Source: DASZHJ01 sp035280245
GTDB lineage: Bacteria > Pseudomonadota > Alphaproteobacteria > ATCC43930 > CGMCC-115725
Reading direction: 5' to 3'
Length of the DNA: 41,011 nucleotides
Assembly: GCA_035280245.1 (NCBI GenBank)
Contig: DATEGF010000330.1
Coordinates: 1-41,011 of the forward strand
Shown here: positions 1 to 8,106 of the stretch, piece by piece
Layout of the letters: each line of letters begins with the position of its first letter
How positions within the stretch are numbered: position 1 is the stretch's first letter
Notes under the pieces: model-generated
Database searches by the model: none
What the model was told of the DNA's origin: nothing
The model's input: only the letters and a program-made list of their open reading frames with translations
Program-made: the position numbers and the translations under genes

Positions 1-612
1 GGCGAGGGCGATGATCCCGACCTCGCCCTCCTCGATCGCGAGCGCATAGCCGCGCTGGCGCGTCTCGGCGAGATGCTGGCGGAGCCCGCTGACCCCCGCG
101 ACCACGCGCTTGCCCGCGTGCGGCGGCGCGTGAAAGCCGCGCGCGCAGACGAGCCGCAGCGCCTCCTCCTCGGGCAGCGTCGCGAGCCAGGCCTTGCCGG
201 TGGCGGTGGCGTGGAGCACGACGTCCTGCCCCATGTCGGGGTCGTAGCGCAGACCCTGGGAAGCGCCCTGGGCGCGCGCGATCCAGACGAGCTCCTCGCC
301 CTCCACGACGGCGAGCCGGCAATACTCGCCGGTTTCCCGCGCGAGCCGGTCGAGCACGCTCTGAGCCGCATCGGGCAGCCGGCGCGCGTCGAGATAGCGG
401 AACGCCAGCAGCGCCAGCTTGAGCGATAGCACATAGGCCTGCGTCGCCGGGTCCTGGCGCACATAGCCGTGCTGCGTCAGCGTCGCCAGCATGCGATGGG
501 TGGCGCTCTTGGGAAGGTCGAGCCGGTCGGCGAGGTCGCCGAGCGGCAGGCCCTCGGGCTCCGGCGTCAGTGCCTCCAGCAGACCCAGACAGCGGTCGAT
601 CGCCGCAACCAT
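1..612 (-). CDS. IclR-family transcriptional regulator (C-terminus cut by window edge)
   Basis: A 204-codon open frame reads leftward from ATG 612-610 and leaves the window without a stop. The first 60 residues form a winged helix-turn-helix, with LPKSATHRML at about 33-42 as the probable recognition helix. From about residue 70 the IclR effector-binding domain follows (ARETGEYCRLAV, then a VLHATATGKA motif). IclR proteins usually have about 250-270 residues, so about 50-60 are missing. It diverges from the gene at 865 across a 252-bp gap that holds a palindrome, so it probably controls that unit and itself. The ligand is unknown. Confidence 0.88.
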   Translation of the reverse strand, partial: MVAAIDRCLGLLEALTPEPEGLPLGDLADRLDLPKSATHRMLATLTQHGYVRQDPATQAYVLSLKLALLAFRYLDARRLPDAAQSVLDRLARETGEYCRLAVVEGEELVWIARAQGASQGLRYDPDMGQDVVLHATATGKAWLATLPEEEALRLVCARGFHAPPHAGKRVVAGVSGLRQHLAETRQRGYALAIEEGEVGIIALA

Positions 613-630
613 TGGAAATCCGGACCAATA

Positions 631-645
631 TAGAACGCTGTTCCA
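631..645. promoter_or_regulatory. Candidate IclR-type operator palindrome
   Basis: TAGAACGCTGTTCCA is an inverted repeat of 6-bp arms around a 3-bp centre, with one mismatched pair (A632/C644). It lies 19 bp upstream of the IclR start codon, in the divergent gap, in a locally AT-richer stretch. IclR-family regulators commonly bind 12-15 bp palindromes of the GGAA/TTCC type close to their own promoter. Assignment is by position and symmetry only. Confidence 0.4.
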
Positions 646-864
646 TTTATGCCTGGAGATACGCTATTGTCAATGCCGGGTGATATCTCGGGTCGATCGG
701 ACCTGATGCGCTTCGCGGGCAACCAACGGAGTGGGCGATGACAAGCGACGACCTCGGGACGACAGGCGTTCTTGGCCGCCCATGAAGCGTTGAAGGCTCG
801 CGAAGATCGAAACTGAGACACTAGCTAATGCCGCGCTCAGCGTTGCGACGGAAAGGGAAACGAC

Positions 865-1563
865 ATGAGTCTGGCCGGACAAGGAGCGATCGCGATCTGG
901 AACGACATCACAGCTGAGGGCCGCGCCAACTTCTACGCCTGGCACGGCGTTCAACACGTGCCGGAGCGCGTGGGCATCCCCGGCTTCCTGCGCGGCCGGC
1001 GCTATGTCGCGATCCACGGCAGCCCCGAATATTTCACGCTCTACGAGGCCGAGAGCCCGCAGGTGCTCTCGGGCCAGGACTACGGGAACCGGCTCAACAA
1101 CCCGACGCCATGGACGCTCGCCTCCATCAAGCATTTCCGGAATGTCGCGCGCTCGCTCTGCCGCGTCGCCGTGACGCTGGGCGAGGGGCAGGGCGGGCTG
1201 ATCGCGACCTGGCGCTACGACGTGCCCGATGATCGCGCCGACGCGCATCAGCAAGAGCTCACCGAGCGCCTCCTGCCGGCGCTCGCGGCGCGGCCGGGGG
1301 TCGCGGGCGTGCATCTCCTGATCGCCGACGCCGAGGCGAGTGCCGTCGATACCGTCGAGCGCAAGAGCCGCGGCGAGCCCAACCGCGTGCCGCGCTGGGT
1401 CCTGATGCTCGAGGGCTGGGACGACGTCGAGCCGTTCGATGCGCTTTGCAAATCAACGCTCGGCGATGCAGTGCTCGCGGGCACGGGTGCCGCGGGTGCT
1501 CCCGAGCACGGCCTCTACCGGTTGCAGATATCGCGCGCGAAGCTGCCGTGGTCGGCGGGCTAG
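865..1563 (+). CDS. EthD-like dimeric alpha/beta-barrel protein (232 aa, function unknown)
   Basis: ATG 865 has a purine-rich site (GGAAAGGG) about 8 bp upstream. The N-terminal half carries the motif WHGVQHVPERVGIPGFLRG (about residues 26-44), typical of EthD/DUF4286-like ferredoxin-fold proteins that sit beside catabolic oxidoreductases. A second, weaker half (about residues 105-230) looks like a degenerate copy, which gives the length of a fused tandem. There is no signal peptide and no membrane segment. It is followed after 10 bp by an SDR gene, so the two are probably co-transcribed and controlled by the divergent IclR regulator. A role in binding or tautomerising a small organic substrate is inference. 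Confidence 0.7.
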   Translation: MSLAGQGAIAIWNDITAEGRANFYAWHGVQHVPERVGIPGFLRGRRYVAIHGSPEYFTLYEAESPQVLSGQDYGNRLNNPTPWTLASIKHFRNVARSLCRVAVTLGEGQGGLIATWRYDVPDDRADAHQQELTERLLPALAARPGVAGVHLLIADAEASAVDTVERKSRGEPNRVPRWVLMLEGWDDVEPFDALCKSTLGDAVLAGTGAAGAPEHGLYRLQISRAKLPWSAG

Positions 1564-1573
1564 GCGCTCCCCC

Positions 1574-2344
1574 TTGAACGCCTACGATCTCTCCGGCAAG
1601 AACGCCATCATCACCGGCGGCGCAGGCGGGATCGGCCGCGCGGTCGCGCGGCTGATGCTGGCCTCGAGCGCGCGGGTCAGTCTCTGGGACAACGCGAGCG
1701 CGGGTCTCGACGCGGCGGCGCGCGCCCTCGGCGACGGGGCCGACGGACGCTTCACGACGCGTCTCGTCGATATCACCGACGCCGATGCGGTCTCTGCTGC
1801 CGTCGCCGCCGAGCAGGCGCACTGGGGCCGCGTCGACATCCTCGTGAACAACGCCGGGATTCTCGGCGAGGTGAAGCCGATCTCCGACACCGATCCCGCG
1901 GATTTTCGCCGCGTGCTGGAGGTGAACCTGGTGGGCGCCTACCTCTGCACGCGCGCGGTGCTGCCGGTGCTGCGCGCGCAGACGCCGCGGCCCCATCGCG
2001 GCCACATCGTCAATGTCGCCTCGATCCAGGGCAAGGAGGGCATGCCGCTCGCCACCGCCTATAGCGCCTCCAAGGCCGGGCTGATCGCGCTCACCAAGTC
2101 GGCGGGAAAAGAGGTCGCGGGCGACGGTATTCTCGTGAACTGCATCGCGCCGGCCGCGGCAGAGACCGCCATGGCGAAGCTCCTGACGCCGGAGCGGCGG
2201 GCCGACATTCTCAACCGCATCCCCATGCGGCGCTTCGTGGAGGTGGGCGAGATCGCCCGCATGGTGGCATGGCTGGCGTCGGACGAATGCTCATTCTCGA
2301 CCGGCGCCGTGTTCGACCTGTCGGGCGGCCGCGCCACTTATTGA
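1574..2344 (+). CDS. Short-chain dehydrogenase/reductase (SDR)
   Basis: The 256-residue product has the full classical SDR set: cofactor motif TGGAGGIG at 14-21, NNAG at 92-95, and catalytic Ser150, Tyr163 and Lys167 (YSASK). The C-terminal pattern GAVFDLSGGRATY is typical of the 3-oxoacyl-ACP-reductase-like group. The aspartate at the end of the second strand (SLWDN, about 39) suggests NAD(H) rather than NADP(H). TTG 1574 is chosen as the start because the SDR fold begins five residues later; an upstream in-frame extension to 1439 would run through the preceding gene. It probably acts on an alcohol or ketone produced with the neighbouring EthD-like protein. The substrate is not determinable. 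Confidence 0.9.
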   Translation: MNAYDLSGKNAIITGGAGGIGRAVARLMLASSARVSLWDNASAGLDAAARALGDGADGRFTTRLVDITDADAVSAAVAAEQAHWGRVDILVNNAGILGEVKPISDTDPADFRRVLEVNLVGAYLCTRAVLPVLRAQTPRPHRGHIVNVASIQGKEGMPLATAYSASKAGLIALTKSAGKEVAGDGILVNCIAPAAAETAMAKLLTPERRADILNRIPMRRFVEVGEIARMVAWLASDECSFSTGAVFDLSGGRATY

Positions 2345-2416
2345 CGAGCGGCGCGCATGCGCCCCGAGCGCATCTGAGCTCGGGCACCTGGCTGGTGCTC
2401 ACGCGCACTCGGTGTG

Positions 2417-2486
2417 GTCCGCTTCGGGTCAAAGGCGGCAGTTTGAGGGGAGGGCGGTCTCGTCCGCTCAGCGCCGACAAGCGGAC
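2417..2486. repeat. GTCCGCTT-type intergenic inverted repeats
   Basis: Three copies of the core appear: GTCCGCTT at 2417-2424, GTCCGCT at 2462-2468, and the inverse AGCGGAC at 2480-2486. The last two form a hairpin with 7-bp arms and an 11-nt loop. The first copy is followed by GGGTCAAAGGCGG, itself a degenerate inverse. Repeats of this look are common between genes in Hyphomicrobiales genomes (recalled, not searched). There is no U-tract, so a terminator role is uncertain. Confidence 0.45.
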
Positions 2487-2690
2487 ACGATTGATGTCCT
2501 CTCTTTCTGACCATCCGGCGCCAAAAAGTACTTCAGGGCTTTGAACCTATACGGCGACGGTCACGATACCCGGGTCTCGTCGGTTGCGGGTCCCGGATCT
2601 GAACCTGCGGTCGAATGTAGACGCAGAGCGCGCGTTCAACGGCACTTGCTGGAAGGGTACGACCAATCTGCCAAGTCACCAAGCCTCCCC

Positions 2691-2881
2691 ACAGGAAATG
2701 TTTCCTGTTCTCTCCCGGATAATTCCCAGATGCGCTCACAGAAATTCCCTGTTAGCGCTTTCTACCCGTCAACACTTTGAAGCTCGAAGAGGCCTGTGCA
2801 ATAGGCACTTCTCAGTGCTCCACGCTCTCAGAGGGAGCCTGTGGTAAGCACAATTCCCTGTAAATTACCCTGTTATCAGGG
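2691..2881. repeat. Cluster of ACAGGGAAT-type repeats and palindromes
   Basis: On the plus strand ATTCCCTGTTA occurs at 2744-2754, ATTCCCTG at 2853-2860 and CCCTGTTAT at 2868-2876. The last forms the hairpin CCCTG-TTAT-CAGGG (2868-2881). ACAGGAAA-TG-TTTCCTGT (2691-2708) is a near-perfect 18-bp palindrome. Spaced copies of this unit recur near integration sites in alphaproteobacteria, as far as I recall. No integrase or tRNA is visible here, so this is at most a remnant. Confidence 0.5.
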
Positions 2882-3072
2882 AGTTCAGGCTCAGAGACAG
2901 GTTCGCTCGGGACTGCGTCCACCGCCAGCTAGTCGCAGAGTGGCGGCATTCTGCGCGAGCCCCACCGGAAAGCGCCGACATCACGGGAGATGTGCCGAAG
3001 ACGGGCAACCAGAGGACGTCGGACGCCGCGGCGTTGCCGCGGGACCCTCGCATATCATGGGGTCAGGCGGTA

Positions 3073-4047
3073 TCAGGACCGGCTCGTAACATAGTCCGCA
3101 TACTGCCGAGCCACGTAGCGTTCGCCCGAGAGCGGCGGCAACAAGGCTTCGGCGGATTCGCCCCAGAAGTCCGCCAGGTTGGCGGCGGCGAAGTTCAGCC
3201 CCACGGCGGCGCTCATCCCGGTCCCCCTGCCCACCCGTGGATTGACATCGATGATCTGCCACCGTCGCGCGGCGTCGCGCATAACCTGAAACATGAATAC
3301 GCCAAAAATCGGCAGACCCCGTGCGAGTCGTTCCGCGATGTCCACCAAGACCGGATCGTTGAACACGCGCGCGTTCGTGACGACGCCCGCCCGCAATGCG
3401 AGGTATTCGCGACACACGCAAGAAAACCTGCCGGCGCTACGGCTCAAAAATACATCGAGCGCCACCTCGTTCTCCCGCAGCTGTTCCTGGAGCAGCCAGC
3501 GGTCCGGGTCGATACCCGCCAATTCCGCAGTCTCGCTGACGAGGCGCACGAACTTGGACGCGTATCCCTCGCGCGGCTTCAGGGCCACGGGGCCTCCCAT
3601 CTTCTCGAGCGCAGCCGGGGTGGCAAGGGCGGTCTCGGGCGAGGGCAGCCCGTTTGCCCTGAGCCATTGGTGCATCGCCCATTTGTCGCTGCAAAGTCGA
3701 ATGACATCGTGCGGCGGTGCGATCAGTTCGAGACCGGATGGCAACTTACCTTCGGCGGCGAGGCGAGCGGAAATCTCGAGCTCGTCGTCATGGACTGGCA
3801 GGTAGTAGCTGCCTGGATAGGATGCAGAAATTTCGCGGAGCGCGTCAGGGAACTCCGGTGAGCGGGCGAGCGGCACCTGCACGAACGCGTCCGCAAGCAC
3901 GCTCGCGGCCACCATCTCACGGCGGTTCGTATCGGTCGCAATGACGAACACCGCATCGCCCCAGTGAGCCCGTACCGATCGAATGGTGCCGAATGCATTC
4001 GCGCTGCCTGCCGTACCGACGATCAGCCGACGACGATCGGGGGTCAT
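3073..4047 (-). CDS. ATP-grasp carboxylate-amine ligase-like protein (CarB/PylC type)
   Basis: The 324-residue product begins with a Rossmann-like pre-ATP-grasp domain (RLIVGTAGSANAFG, about 7-20) followed by the ATP-grasp core. Lys157 in PVALKPREG should bind ATP phosphates. LLQEQLRENEVALDV (about 185-199) supplies the hinge and ribose contacts. DVNPRVGRG (267-275) is the metal-binding D-x-N-P-R signature. The fold resembles the CarB/PylC branch, which activates a carboxylate as an acyl phosphate for amide formation. ATG 4047 follows AGGTGG closely; an in-frame GTG at 4053 is an alternative. It diverges from the racemase-fold gene, suggesting a shared pathway on an amino acid. The substrate is unknown, and it is not a standard D-Ala-D-Ala ligase. 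Confidence 0.8.
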   Translation of the reverse strand: MTPDRRRLIVGTAGSANAFGTIRSVRAHWGDAVFVIATDTNRREMVAASVLADAFVQVPLARSPEFPDALREISASYPGSYYLPVHDDELEISARLAAEGKLPSGLELIAPPHDVIRLCSDKWAMHQWLRANGLPSPETALATPAALEKMGGPVALKPREGYASKFVRLVSETAELAGIDPDRWLLQEQLRENEVALDVFLSRSAGRFSCVCREYLALRAGVVTNARVFNDPVLVDIAERLARGLPIFGVFMFQVMRDAARRWQIIDVNPRVGRGTGMSAAVGLNFAAANLADFWGESAEALLPPLSGERYVARQYADYVTSRS

Positions 4048-4391
4048 GGCCACCTAAGGCTCGAGGGAAGACGCGTAAGATCGAACGCGATCCTGATGCA
4101 TGGCCGCGCGTCTAGCAACTCGTGCGCGGCGTGGCGAGAACCGTGGGGAACGGTGGGGCGGCGACACGATACCTATTCCGAAAGCCGACCGGCCCCGAAG
4201 ACAATCAGCCAAAACTTCTTCGTGCGTGGCCTGAGCCGCGCGCGCAGCGAGCAGCGCTAACCGGCGATGATGACGAAGTCCGCTGCTGAAGGGCGAGCGG
4301 ATTCGGTCGTTGTTCAAGGTCTTCGTCCGACATTGACTCCTGCCCCCGTCGCCGCTCATTGTCGACCGACACGAGGGCTCTTGCGCGATCC
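4048..4391. other. Divergent intergenic region between ATP-grasp and racemase-fold genes
   Basis: About 340 bp without a supportable gene. It should carry the promoters for both divergent units. TTGACT at 4333-4338 resembles a -35 box for the rightward unit, but no good -10 box follows at 16-18 bp. No strong hairpin or operator palindrome was recognised. Confidence 0.5.
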
Positions 4392-5558
4392 ATGAGCGAG
4401 GAGTTTCGAGGCCACGCCGAGATCGAGTTCGACACCGAGCGCCTGCGCGCCAATTACCATGAGATCGCGCGTCGGGTCGGATCAGGCATCAAGATCATTC
4501 CGGCGATCAAAGCCGATGCCTATGGCTTCGGCGCCGTCGAGACCGCAAGGATTTTCGAGCGCCTGGGCGCCTTCGCGCTCTTCACCGGCAACATCGCGGA
4601 GGCGGTTTCGGTTCGCGCCGCGGGCGTTCGCATTCCCGTTGTCATGTTCGGGGCCTATTTGCCCGAGGACGTGGCTTTCCTGCTGTCGCACGGCCTCATT
4701 CCTACGATCTACGACCGCGAGTTTGCGGCGGCGGCGAGCGCCGCGGCGAGTGCGCGGACCGAGGTCTATATCAAAGTCGACGCCGGCCTTGGCCGCTTGG
4801 GTGTGCCGATCGCCGAGGCTCTTGAGTTCATTCGGTGGGTGAGCGCGCTGCCAAACCTCGCGATCGGCGGCATCTATACGCACTTGCCCTTCGCGGACGA
4901 AAACGGCGCCGCCTGGGCCAAACGACATCTCGCCGAGTTCGACGAGCTGCTCGGTGCGCTCGCCGCTGGCGGCATGCCGGTGCCTGTCTCCCAGGCCCGC
5001 GCGAGCTCCTGCATCGCCGCGGGTCTTGCAGATCGCGCCAACGCGGTCTGCGTCGGTCACCTCCTCTACGGCCTCAATCCCTTCGCCGAGACCTATTCCC
5101 CGGGACTCTCGGGCATCAAGCCAGTGATCCGTGCGATCCGCTCACGACTCATCCACGTGGGGCGGCATCCTCAGGGCGCGGATGTGGCGATCGCCGGCAG
5201 CTATGGGTTGAGGCATGGCCGAACCACGGGCGTGCTGCCTGTCGGCCGATCGAGCGGCCTTGGCGAGCTCGATCCCAGACAGCCCGGCTACGCCCTCATT
5301 CGAGGCCAGCCCGCGCCGCTGATCGGCATCTCGCTCGAGCACACCACGATCGACCTGAACGGGATCGCAGATGCCCGGGTTGGAGACTCCGTTGAACTCG
5401 TCTCCGAGACGACCAAAGGCGGCCCCACACTCTCGGCGTGGTCGCATTCACAAGGCCGGTCGGCGCTCACCACCATGGTGACGCTCTCCGGGCGATGGCG
5501 CCGGATTTACGTCGATCCCGTCAAGGACGTCTGGAGCGCTTTCAATCGGACACCGTGA
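4392..5558 (+). CDS. Alanine-racemase-fold (type III) PLP enzyme, atypical
   Basis: The 388-residue protein follows the Alr layout. Lys40 in IPAIKADAYGFG is the PLP lysine; KVDAGLGRLGV (128-138) and THLPFADE (163-170) match canonical barrel motifs; Tyr271 in AGSYGLRHGRT is the second catalytic base. Two features depart from alanine racemase. The Arg that contacts the PLP ring nitrogen (VRPG) is replaced by Cys220 (VCVG), and the GYADG substrate loop reads VGRSSGL. It could be a racemase for another amino acid or a different type-III reaction. ATG 4392 is preferred because the N-terminal strand starts just after it; an in-frame TTG at 4359 has no ribosome-binding site. A PhyH oxygenase gene follows after 31 bp, probably in the same operon. 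Confidence 0.82.
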   Translation: MSEEFRGHAEIEFDTERLRANYHEIARRVGSGIKIIPAIKADAYGFGAVETARIFERLGAFALFTGNIAEAVSVRAAGVRIPVVMFGAYLPEDVAFLLSHGLIPTIYDREFAAAASAAASARTEVYIKVDAGLGRLGVPIAEALEFIRWVSALPNLAIGGIYTHLPFADENGAAWAKRHLAEFDELLGALAAGGMPVPVSQARASSCIAAGLADRANAVCVGHLLYGLNPFAETYSPGLSGIKPVIRAIRSRLIHVGRHPQGADVAIAGSYGLRHGRTTGVLPVGRSSGLGELDPRQPGYALIRGQPAPLIGISLEHTTIDLNGIADARVGDSVELVSETTKGGPTLSAWSHSQGRSALTTMVTLSGRWRRIYVDPVKDVWSAFNRTP

Positions 5559-5589
5559 TGTCTGGTGCGGCAAGCGATGGGAGGTGGTG

Positions 5590-6372
5590 ATGACGATGAC
5601 GGTCAATGAAGTCCTGGGCGAGCCGCAGCTCCGCGAGTACCGCAGCAACGGTTTCAGCTTTCTTCCGGGCTTGCTCGCTCCAGCGGAGGTGGCATCCGTG
5701 ATGGAGCGGGTCAGGCACCTGTGCGCCCACGAGCGGCGGCGGGAGGTGATCCTGGAGAAAGACGGCAAGACCGTCCGCTCCCTCATGAACGCTCACCGCT
5801 TCGATGACGTGATCGACCGCTTCGTGCGCCATCCGAAGCTGATCGGCGCGGCGCGCCAGATTGTCGCGAGCGACGTCTACATCTTCCAGAGCATCATCAA
5901 TCTCAAATGGGCCTTCACCGGCGATGTCTGGCCCTGGCATCAAGACTATCCGACCTATATGGAAGACGACGGCATGGCGACGCCGCGCGCGGTGAACGTG
6001 CTCGTGTTCATCGAGGAGGTGACGGAGTTCAATGGCCCCCTGATGTTCATACCCGGCAGTCACGACGTGGCGCCGCGGGTCACCTCGCTCGATACCGAGA
6101 AGACCAGCTATCCCGCGCGCTGGACCACCACCGACCTCGTCGAGACGGAGGCGCGGAGCCACGGCATTGCCGCGCCCAAGGGCCCGCCGGGCTCGGTGGT
6201 GTTTGCGCACACCAACATCTTGCACGGCTCGGGGCCGAACATGTCGCCCTGGGGCCGCGCGATGATGTCGCTGACGCTTAACTCGGTGGAGAACCGCCAC
6301 AGAGGCTCACGCCGACCCGACTGGGTCGTGCTGAGCGATTTTTCTCCCGTGGTGCCGGTAGAGAGCGGCTGA
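5590..6372 (+). CDS. PhyH-family Fe(II)/2-oxoglutarate dioxygenase
   Basis: The 260-residue product shows the metal triad His117-x-Asp119 (WPWHQDYPTY) and His212 (NILHGSGPN), with Arg223 placed to bind the 2-oxoglutarate carboxylate. NGPLMFIPGSH (148-158) is the typical PhyH jelly-roll strand. DDGMATPRA after the HxD motif resembles ectoine hydroxylase and related amino-acid hydroxylases more than phytanoyl-CoA hydroxylase. ATG 5590 is chosen because GGGAGG at 5579-5584 sits 5 bp before it; upstream GTG codons overlap that site. With a racemase-fold enzyme before it and a serine dehydratase after it, hydroxylation of an amino acid is the most likely role, by inference. Confidence 0.88.
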   Translation: MTMTVNEVLGEPQLREYRSNGFSFLPGLLAPAEVASVMERVRHLCAHERRREVILEKDGKTVRSLMNAHRFDDVIDRFVRHPKLIGAARQIVASDVYIFQSIINLKWAFTGDVWPWHQDYPTYMEDDGMATPRAVNVLVFIEEVTEFNGPLMFIPGSHDVAPRVTSLDTEKTSYPARWTTTDLVETEARSHGIAAPKGPPGSVVFAHTNILHGSGPNMSPWGRAMMSLTLNSVENRHRGSRRPDWVVLSDFSPVVPVESG

Positions 6373-6425
6373 GGTTCTCCGCCAAGGCGAGCGGAACTCG
6401 ACGGACGTGCCGGTGGAAGAACATC

Positions 6426-7802
6426 ATGTTTCTGAGCGTATTCGACGTCTTCAAGATCGGGATCGGCCCGTCTTCCTCGCACACGATGGGCCCGATGACG
6501 GCCGCCGGACGCTTCCTGGATCAGATGCGGACGCATCCCGCAAAAGCCAAATTCGCGGCAGTCCGGGTCGGGCTCTACGGATCGCTGGCCTTTACGGGAA
6601 AGGGCCACGGAACAGACCGCGCCGTCGCGATGGGTCTGCTGGGGCATCTTCCGTCGGCGCTCGATATCGACAAGGCAGAGCGAGATCTCGCGGATCTCAA
6701 GGCGGCCGCCACGCTGCGGCCAAATGGGCTTCCGCCGCTCGCGTTCGATTGCACCGGCGGTATCGTCTTCGAGTTCGGCCCGGCTCTGCCGGGCCATGCC
6801 AACGGCATGGTATTCGCTGCGCTCGACCAAGGCGGGACTGATATTCTTTCCGAGATTTATTATTCGATCGGCGGCGGCTTCGTAGTGACGTCGAACGAGT
6901 TGAATGCACCGATCGCAGCCGATCCCTTCTCCCGGCCTTACCCGTTCGACAGCGCTGCTGCCATGCTGGCGATGGCGAAAGGCAGCGGCCTCTCGATCGC
7001 CGCGATGAAGCGCACCAACGAGGAGGTGTCGCACACGCCGCAGGCGGTCGAGCAAGGCCTCGCTCGGATCTGGGACGCCATGAGCGGCTGCATCGATCGC
7101 GGCCTGGCCGTGGAAGGAGAGTTGCCTGGTGGCTTGCGGGTAAAGCGGCGCGCCAAGCTTATTTTTCGGCAGCTCGAGCAAGAGCGGGGCTCCAATCGCG
7201 CCCAGCCGCACGCGGCGTCGGACTGGCTCTCCGTCTATGCCATGGCGGTCAATGAAGAAAATGCCGCCGGCGGGCGCGTGGTGACCGCGCCGACCAACGG
7301 TGCCGCCGGGGTGGTTCCCGCGGTGCTGCGGTACTATCTCGATCACTGCGTCGGCGCGGACCGCGCCAGGATCGGCGACTTCCTGCTGACGGCGGCCGCG
7401 ATTGCGGGATTGATCAAGCACAATGCCTCGATCTCCGGCGCGGAAGCCGGCTGCCAGGGGGAGGTGGGTTCGGCCGCGGCCATGGCTGCCGCCGGCCTCT
7501 GCGAGGTGCTTGGCGGAGCGCCCGAGCAAGTCGAAAACGCCGCTGAGATCGCTCTCGAGCATCATCTCGGCATGACGTGCGACCCGGTTGCCGGGCTGGT
7601 TCAAGTCCCGTGCATCGAGCGCAATGCCATTGGAGCGGCCAAGGCCGTCACCGCCGCGTCGCTGGCGCTCAGAGGCGACGGCTCGCATTTCATGCCGCTC
7701 GACAACTGCATCGAGGCGATGCGCCAAACCGGCGAGGCGATGAGCCACAAATTCAAGGAGACGAGCCTCGGCGGGTTGGCGGTCAATCTCCCGCAATGCT
7801 GA
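6426..7802 (+). CDS. sdaA: L-serine ammonia-lyase, single-chain 4Fe-4S type
   Basis: The 458-residue product is complete: the beta domain (SVFDVFKIGIGPSSSHTMGP at the N-terminus) is joined to the catalytic alpha domain. Cluster ligands are Cys343 (AGCQGE), Cys385 (MTCDPVAG) and Cys396 (VPCIERN). The protein ends in Cys458, matching the tail-in-mouth cysteine of Legionella-type serine dehydratase. It converts L-serine to pyruvate and ammonia in the cytoplasm and is oxygen-sensitive. A purine-rich GGAAGA lies upstream of ATG 6426. Its place after a PhyH oxygenase suggests it may remove ammonia from serine or a hydroxylated amino acid made there. A plain housekeeping serine deaminase is the alternative. 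Confidence 0.93.
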   Translation: MFLSVFDVFKIGIGPSSSHTMGPMTAAGRFLDQMRTHPAKAKFAAVRVGLYGSLAFTGKGHGTDRAVAMGLLGHLPSALDIDKAERDLADLKAAATLRPNGLPPLAFDCTGGIVFEFGPALPGHANGMVFAALDQGGTDILSEIYYSIGGGFVVTSNELNAPIAADPFSRPYPFDSAAAMLAMAKGSGLSIAAMKRTNEEVSHTPQAVEQGLARIWDAMSGCIDRGLAVEGELPGGLRVKRRAKLIFRQLEQERGSNRAQPHAASDWLSVYAMAVNEENAAGGRVVTAPTNGAAGVVPAVLRYYLDHCVGADRARIGDFLLTAAAIAGLIKHNASISGAEAGCQGEVGSAAAMAAAGLCEVLGGAPEQVENAAEIALEHHLGMTCDPVAGLVQVPCIERNAIGAAKAVTAASLALRGDGSHFMPLDNCIEAMRQTGEAMSHKFKETSLGGLAVNLPQC

Positions 7803-8106
7803 GTGGCTCAACCGCCGGCGTTTCAAGACATCGGAGATTTCGTTAGCGCCGGGCAGCCGAGGTTTGACCTCCGATCGTGTGGCGGACTCAGCGCGGCGCC
7901 GACGGTTGCGCAGAGCTGGGCCGCGACTAAGCGCCGGCATTCGCGTTTCTCCGCTTTCGGTCTCTGCTGCGATACTGACTGGCGACCGGACCGCAAGACC
8001 GACGGAAGACGCTGGGAACACATAGCGAAATCCGCCCGCGGCTTTCGAGGGACATCGGCGCCTGGTACTGTTCACGCCGTTTCGGGTCCACCTGGAGAGG
8101 GATCAC
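7803..8106. other. 304-bp intergenic region, nothing recognised
   Basis: The frames here have no ribosome-binding site and no recognisable domain. The long minus-strand frames crossing it are shadows of the flanking genes. The last 20 bp contain GGAGAGGG, the ribosome-binding site of the next gene. A promoter for that gene probably lies here, but no clear -35/-10 pair could be picked. Confidence 0.5.

Larger units (their letters stand above)
2345..3072. other. 728-bp intergenic region with several repeat families, no convincing gene
   Basis: Small frames exist on both strands but none has a ribosome-binding site, recognisable domain or codon use like the neighbours. Composition is visibly lower in G+C than the flanks between about 2540 and 2890. 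The stretch holds GTCCGCTT-type inverted repeats (2417-2486) and a set of ACAGGGAAT-type repeats (2691-2881), listed separately. It separates the SDR unit from the ATP-grasp/racemase neighbourhood and may mark an old insertion boundary. Confidence 0.6.

Noticed and set aside
2541..2847. Small open frames in the repeat-rich gap
   Set aside because: They have no ribosome-binding sites, several overlap on both strands, and they consist largely of the ACAGGGAAT repeats.
4333..4338. TTGACT as a -35 box for the racemase-fold gene
   Set aside because: No acceptable -10 box follows at 16-18 bp, so it was not listed as a promoter.
4392..5558. Naming the gene alr (alanine racemase) outright
   Set aside because: The pyridine-contact Arg and the substrate loop differ, so a specific symbol would overstate the evidence.
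6108..8075. 655-codon open frame on the minus strand opposite PhyH and serine dehydratase
   Set aside because: It runs antisense to two well-supported enzymes, has no domain pattern and is rich in Arg/Ala/Gly, as expected for GC-rich shadow frames.
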